A stretch of DNA of 6,991 nt from Deltaproteobacteria bacterium (GTDB lineage: Bacteria; Desulfobacterota; DSM-4660; Desulfatiglandales; B25-G16). The notes below the pieces were generated by a model, which worked only from the letters and a program-made list of their open reading frames with translations, made no database searches and was not told the DNA's origin. This document shows positions 5,809 through 6,991 of this stretch, in pieces. How positions within the stretch are numbered: the stretch's first letter is position 1; each line of letters begins with the position of its first letter. The DNA is taken from the NCBI GenBank assembly GCA_018400255.1, contig JAGYMO010000256.1, positions 1-6,991 on the forward strand, read 5' to 3'. A program made the position numbers and the translations under genes.

Positions 5809-5858
5809 GCAGGCTTTGTGGCACTATACGTGAGTAGTTAAAAAAAACACTATAAGCA

Positions 5859-6991
5859 ATGATTGACGGCAAAATTTTAAAAGATATCCCTCACAAACCC
5901 GGTGTTTATATTTTTAAGAATAGATCCGGGAAAATACTATACATTGGCAAGGCTAAAGACCTAAAAAAGCGCGTATATTCATACCTTGGCCGTGGAAGGG
6001 ATAAAAATTTTAAGTCATCCATTATCCTCGAAAAGGCCTGTGACATATCATATATTATAACCAACACGGAAAAAGAGGCCTTAATACTCGAAGGAAATCT
6101 TATAAAAAGACACAGGCCGAGATATAATGTGATATTTAAAGATGATGCCAACTACCCCCTTATTAGATTGGATGTTCACAACAGGTATCCAAGATTAAGT
6201 ATAGTAAGGCGGATCAAGAAAGACGGCTCCCTATATTTTGGACCCTTTACTTCAGCATCAGCCGTGCGTTCAACAATGAAGCTCATTGGCCCAATCTTCC
6301 CCTTAAGGAAATGCGGTACAAAGGAGATCCCTAAAAGATCAAGGCCCTGCCTAAATTATCAACTGGGAAGGTGCATGGCCCCATGCTGTAATAAGATAAC
6401 ATATGAAGAATATCAAGAGATAGTGGAGCAGGTCAAATTATTTCTGGGAGGTCGAAACAAGGAATTAATCTCAAGGCTAAAAAAAATGATGTTAAAGGCC
6501 GCAAATGATCAAAATTTTGAAAAAGCGGCAAAAACAAGAGATCAGATTAAGGCAATAGAAAATACACTTGAACATCAAACAATAGTAACCGCAAAAATGA
6601 GTGACCAGGATGTAATAGGGGTATCATCCTGCGATAAAACGGTTGCCATTGTCATTCTATCTATCAGGGAAGGTTATATGGTAGGCAGCAGAAATTATTT
6701 CATACCATGTGACTGGATAAAACCCCAGGAGGTGATGGAGGCGTTTTTAAAACAATATTACAGCGGCAATGAATTCATCCCACCCGACATAATCCTCTCA
6801 GACTCAATAGAAGACAAGCATTTGATTTCTCAGTGGCTCACAGAGATTGCCGGGAAAAAAATTACCATACATATTCCTTCAAAGGGAGAAAAGAAAAGGC
6901 TCGCAAATATGGCAGTAACTAACGCCGAGGTAACTTTAAGAAAACGATTGAAAAATAACGTTTCATCTATCCTTGACGTAGCGAAATCTGT
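5859..6991 (+). CDS. uvrC: UvrABC excinuclease subunit C, N-terminal part, cut by window end
   Basis: UvrC makes both incisions during nucleotide excision repair after UvrA and UvrB locate damage. The visible 377 codons, out of a usual 600 or so, begin MIDGKILKDIPHKPGVYIF. The N-terminal GIY-YIG nuclease that cuts 3' of the lesion shows GVY (15-17), YIG (28-30), Arg38, Glu78 in LEGNLIK and Asn90 in RPRYN. Next come four cysteines (152, 164, 172, 176) in the pattern C-x11-C-x7-C-x3-C, expected to hold the UvrC [4Fe-4S] cluster. The UvrB-binding UVR segment spans about 200-235 (NFEKAAKTRDQIKAIE). From about 250 the RNase H-like endonuclease domain begins and is cut off. ATG 5859 is the only possible start, since TAA lies two codons upstream. 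There is no evident ribosome binding site. No stop or frameshift interrupts the visible frame. Confidence 0.96.
   Translation, partial: MIDGKILKDIPHKPGVYIFKNRSGKILYIGKAKDLKKRVYSYLGRGRDKNFKSSIILEKACDISYIITNTEKEALILEGNLIKRHRPRYNVIFKDDANYPLIRLDVHNRYPRLSIVRRIKKDGSLYFGPFTSASAVRSTMKLIGPIFPLRKCGTKEIPKRSRPCLNYQLGRCMAPCCNKITYEEYQEIVEQVKLFLGGRNKELISRLKKMMLKAANDQNFEKAAKTRDQIKAIENTLEHQTIVTAKMSDQDVIGVSSCDKTVAIVILSIREGYMVGSRNYFIPCDWIKPQEVMEAFLKQYYSGNEFIPPDIILSDSIEDKHLISQWLTEIAGKKITIHIPSKGEKKRLANMAVTNAEVTLRKRLKNNVSSILDVAKS

Larger units (their letters stand above)
5479..5858. other. Divergent spacer between the DUF2914-like gene and uvrC
   Basis: This 380-base region must contain the promoters of both flanking genes, but none is strong enough to place. 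It holds a tandem CACGAAGA repeat with a distant inverted partner (5534-5663) and a GC-rich imperfect palindrome (5773-5808), both described separately. A plus-strand open frame (5463-5645) reads through the CACGAAGA repeat, gives a low-complexity basic peptide and has no ribosome binding site, so it is not called. The bases just before uvrC are A-rich and lack a Shine-Dalgarno sequence. Confidence 0.5.

Noticed and set aside
5906..6151. An 81-codon minus-strand open frame
   Set aside because: It is antisense to the well-conserved GIY-YIG domain of uvrC and is a mirror of that coding sequence.

Overview
The window looks like AT-rich chromosomal DNA from an anaerobic, Gram-negative-type bacterium. 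The respiratory-type PyrK/PyrD dihydroorotate dehydrogenase, a secreted DUF2914-type protein, an IHF-like DNA-binding protein and the short dispersed repeat fragments between genes are reminiscent of Desulfobacterota (the former Deltaproteobacteria) or a relative. The SRP RNA, however, is the long, Alu-domain type best known from Bacillus and Clostridium. The taxonomic call is therefore tentative.

Layout from left to right. Positions 1-349 hold no confident gene; they carry a GC-rich hairpin and a short heptamer repeat. Positions 350-3487 on the minus strand form a tight three-gene cluster, in transcription order pyrK, pyrD and an M18-family aminopeptidase, with each junction overlapping. A 480-base gap without a convincing gene follows. 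Positions 3964-4246 encode the SRP RNA on the minus strand, ending in a helix plus U-run. Twelve bases upstream of it, at 4258-4536, is a HU/IHF-family gene, also on the minus strand. Positions 4537-5061 are very AT-rich, with a plus-strand open frame at 4897-5085 that has no usable start and may be a gene remnant. At 5062-5478 (minus) is a small exported DUF2914-like protein. The divergent spacer 5479-5858 contains fragments of dispersed repeats and a GC-rich palindrome. From 5859 to the window end runs the first 377 codons of uvrC on the plus strand.

Functional reading. PyrK and PyrD together make the NAD-linked (class 1B) dihydroorotate dehydrogenase of pyrimidine synthesis; the aminopeptidase downstream is translationally linked to them but has no obvious pathway connection. 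The IHF-like protein, SRP RNA and UvrC are housekeeping functions (nucleoid structure, membrane protein targeting, nucleotide excision repair). I see no CRISPR array, intact insertion sequence, phage gene, defence system or tRNA. I found no clearly new biological system; the points most worth checking are the Alu-type SRP RNA, the possible gene remnant and the intergenic repeats.
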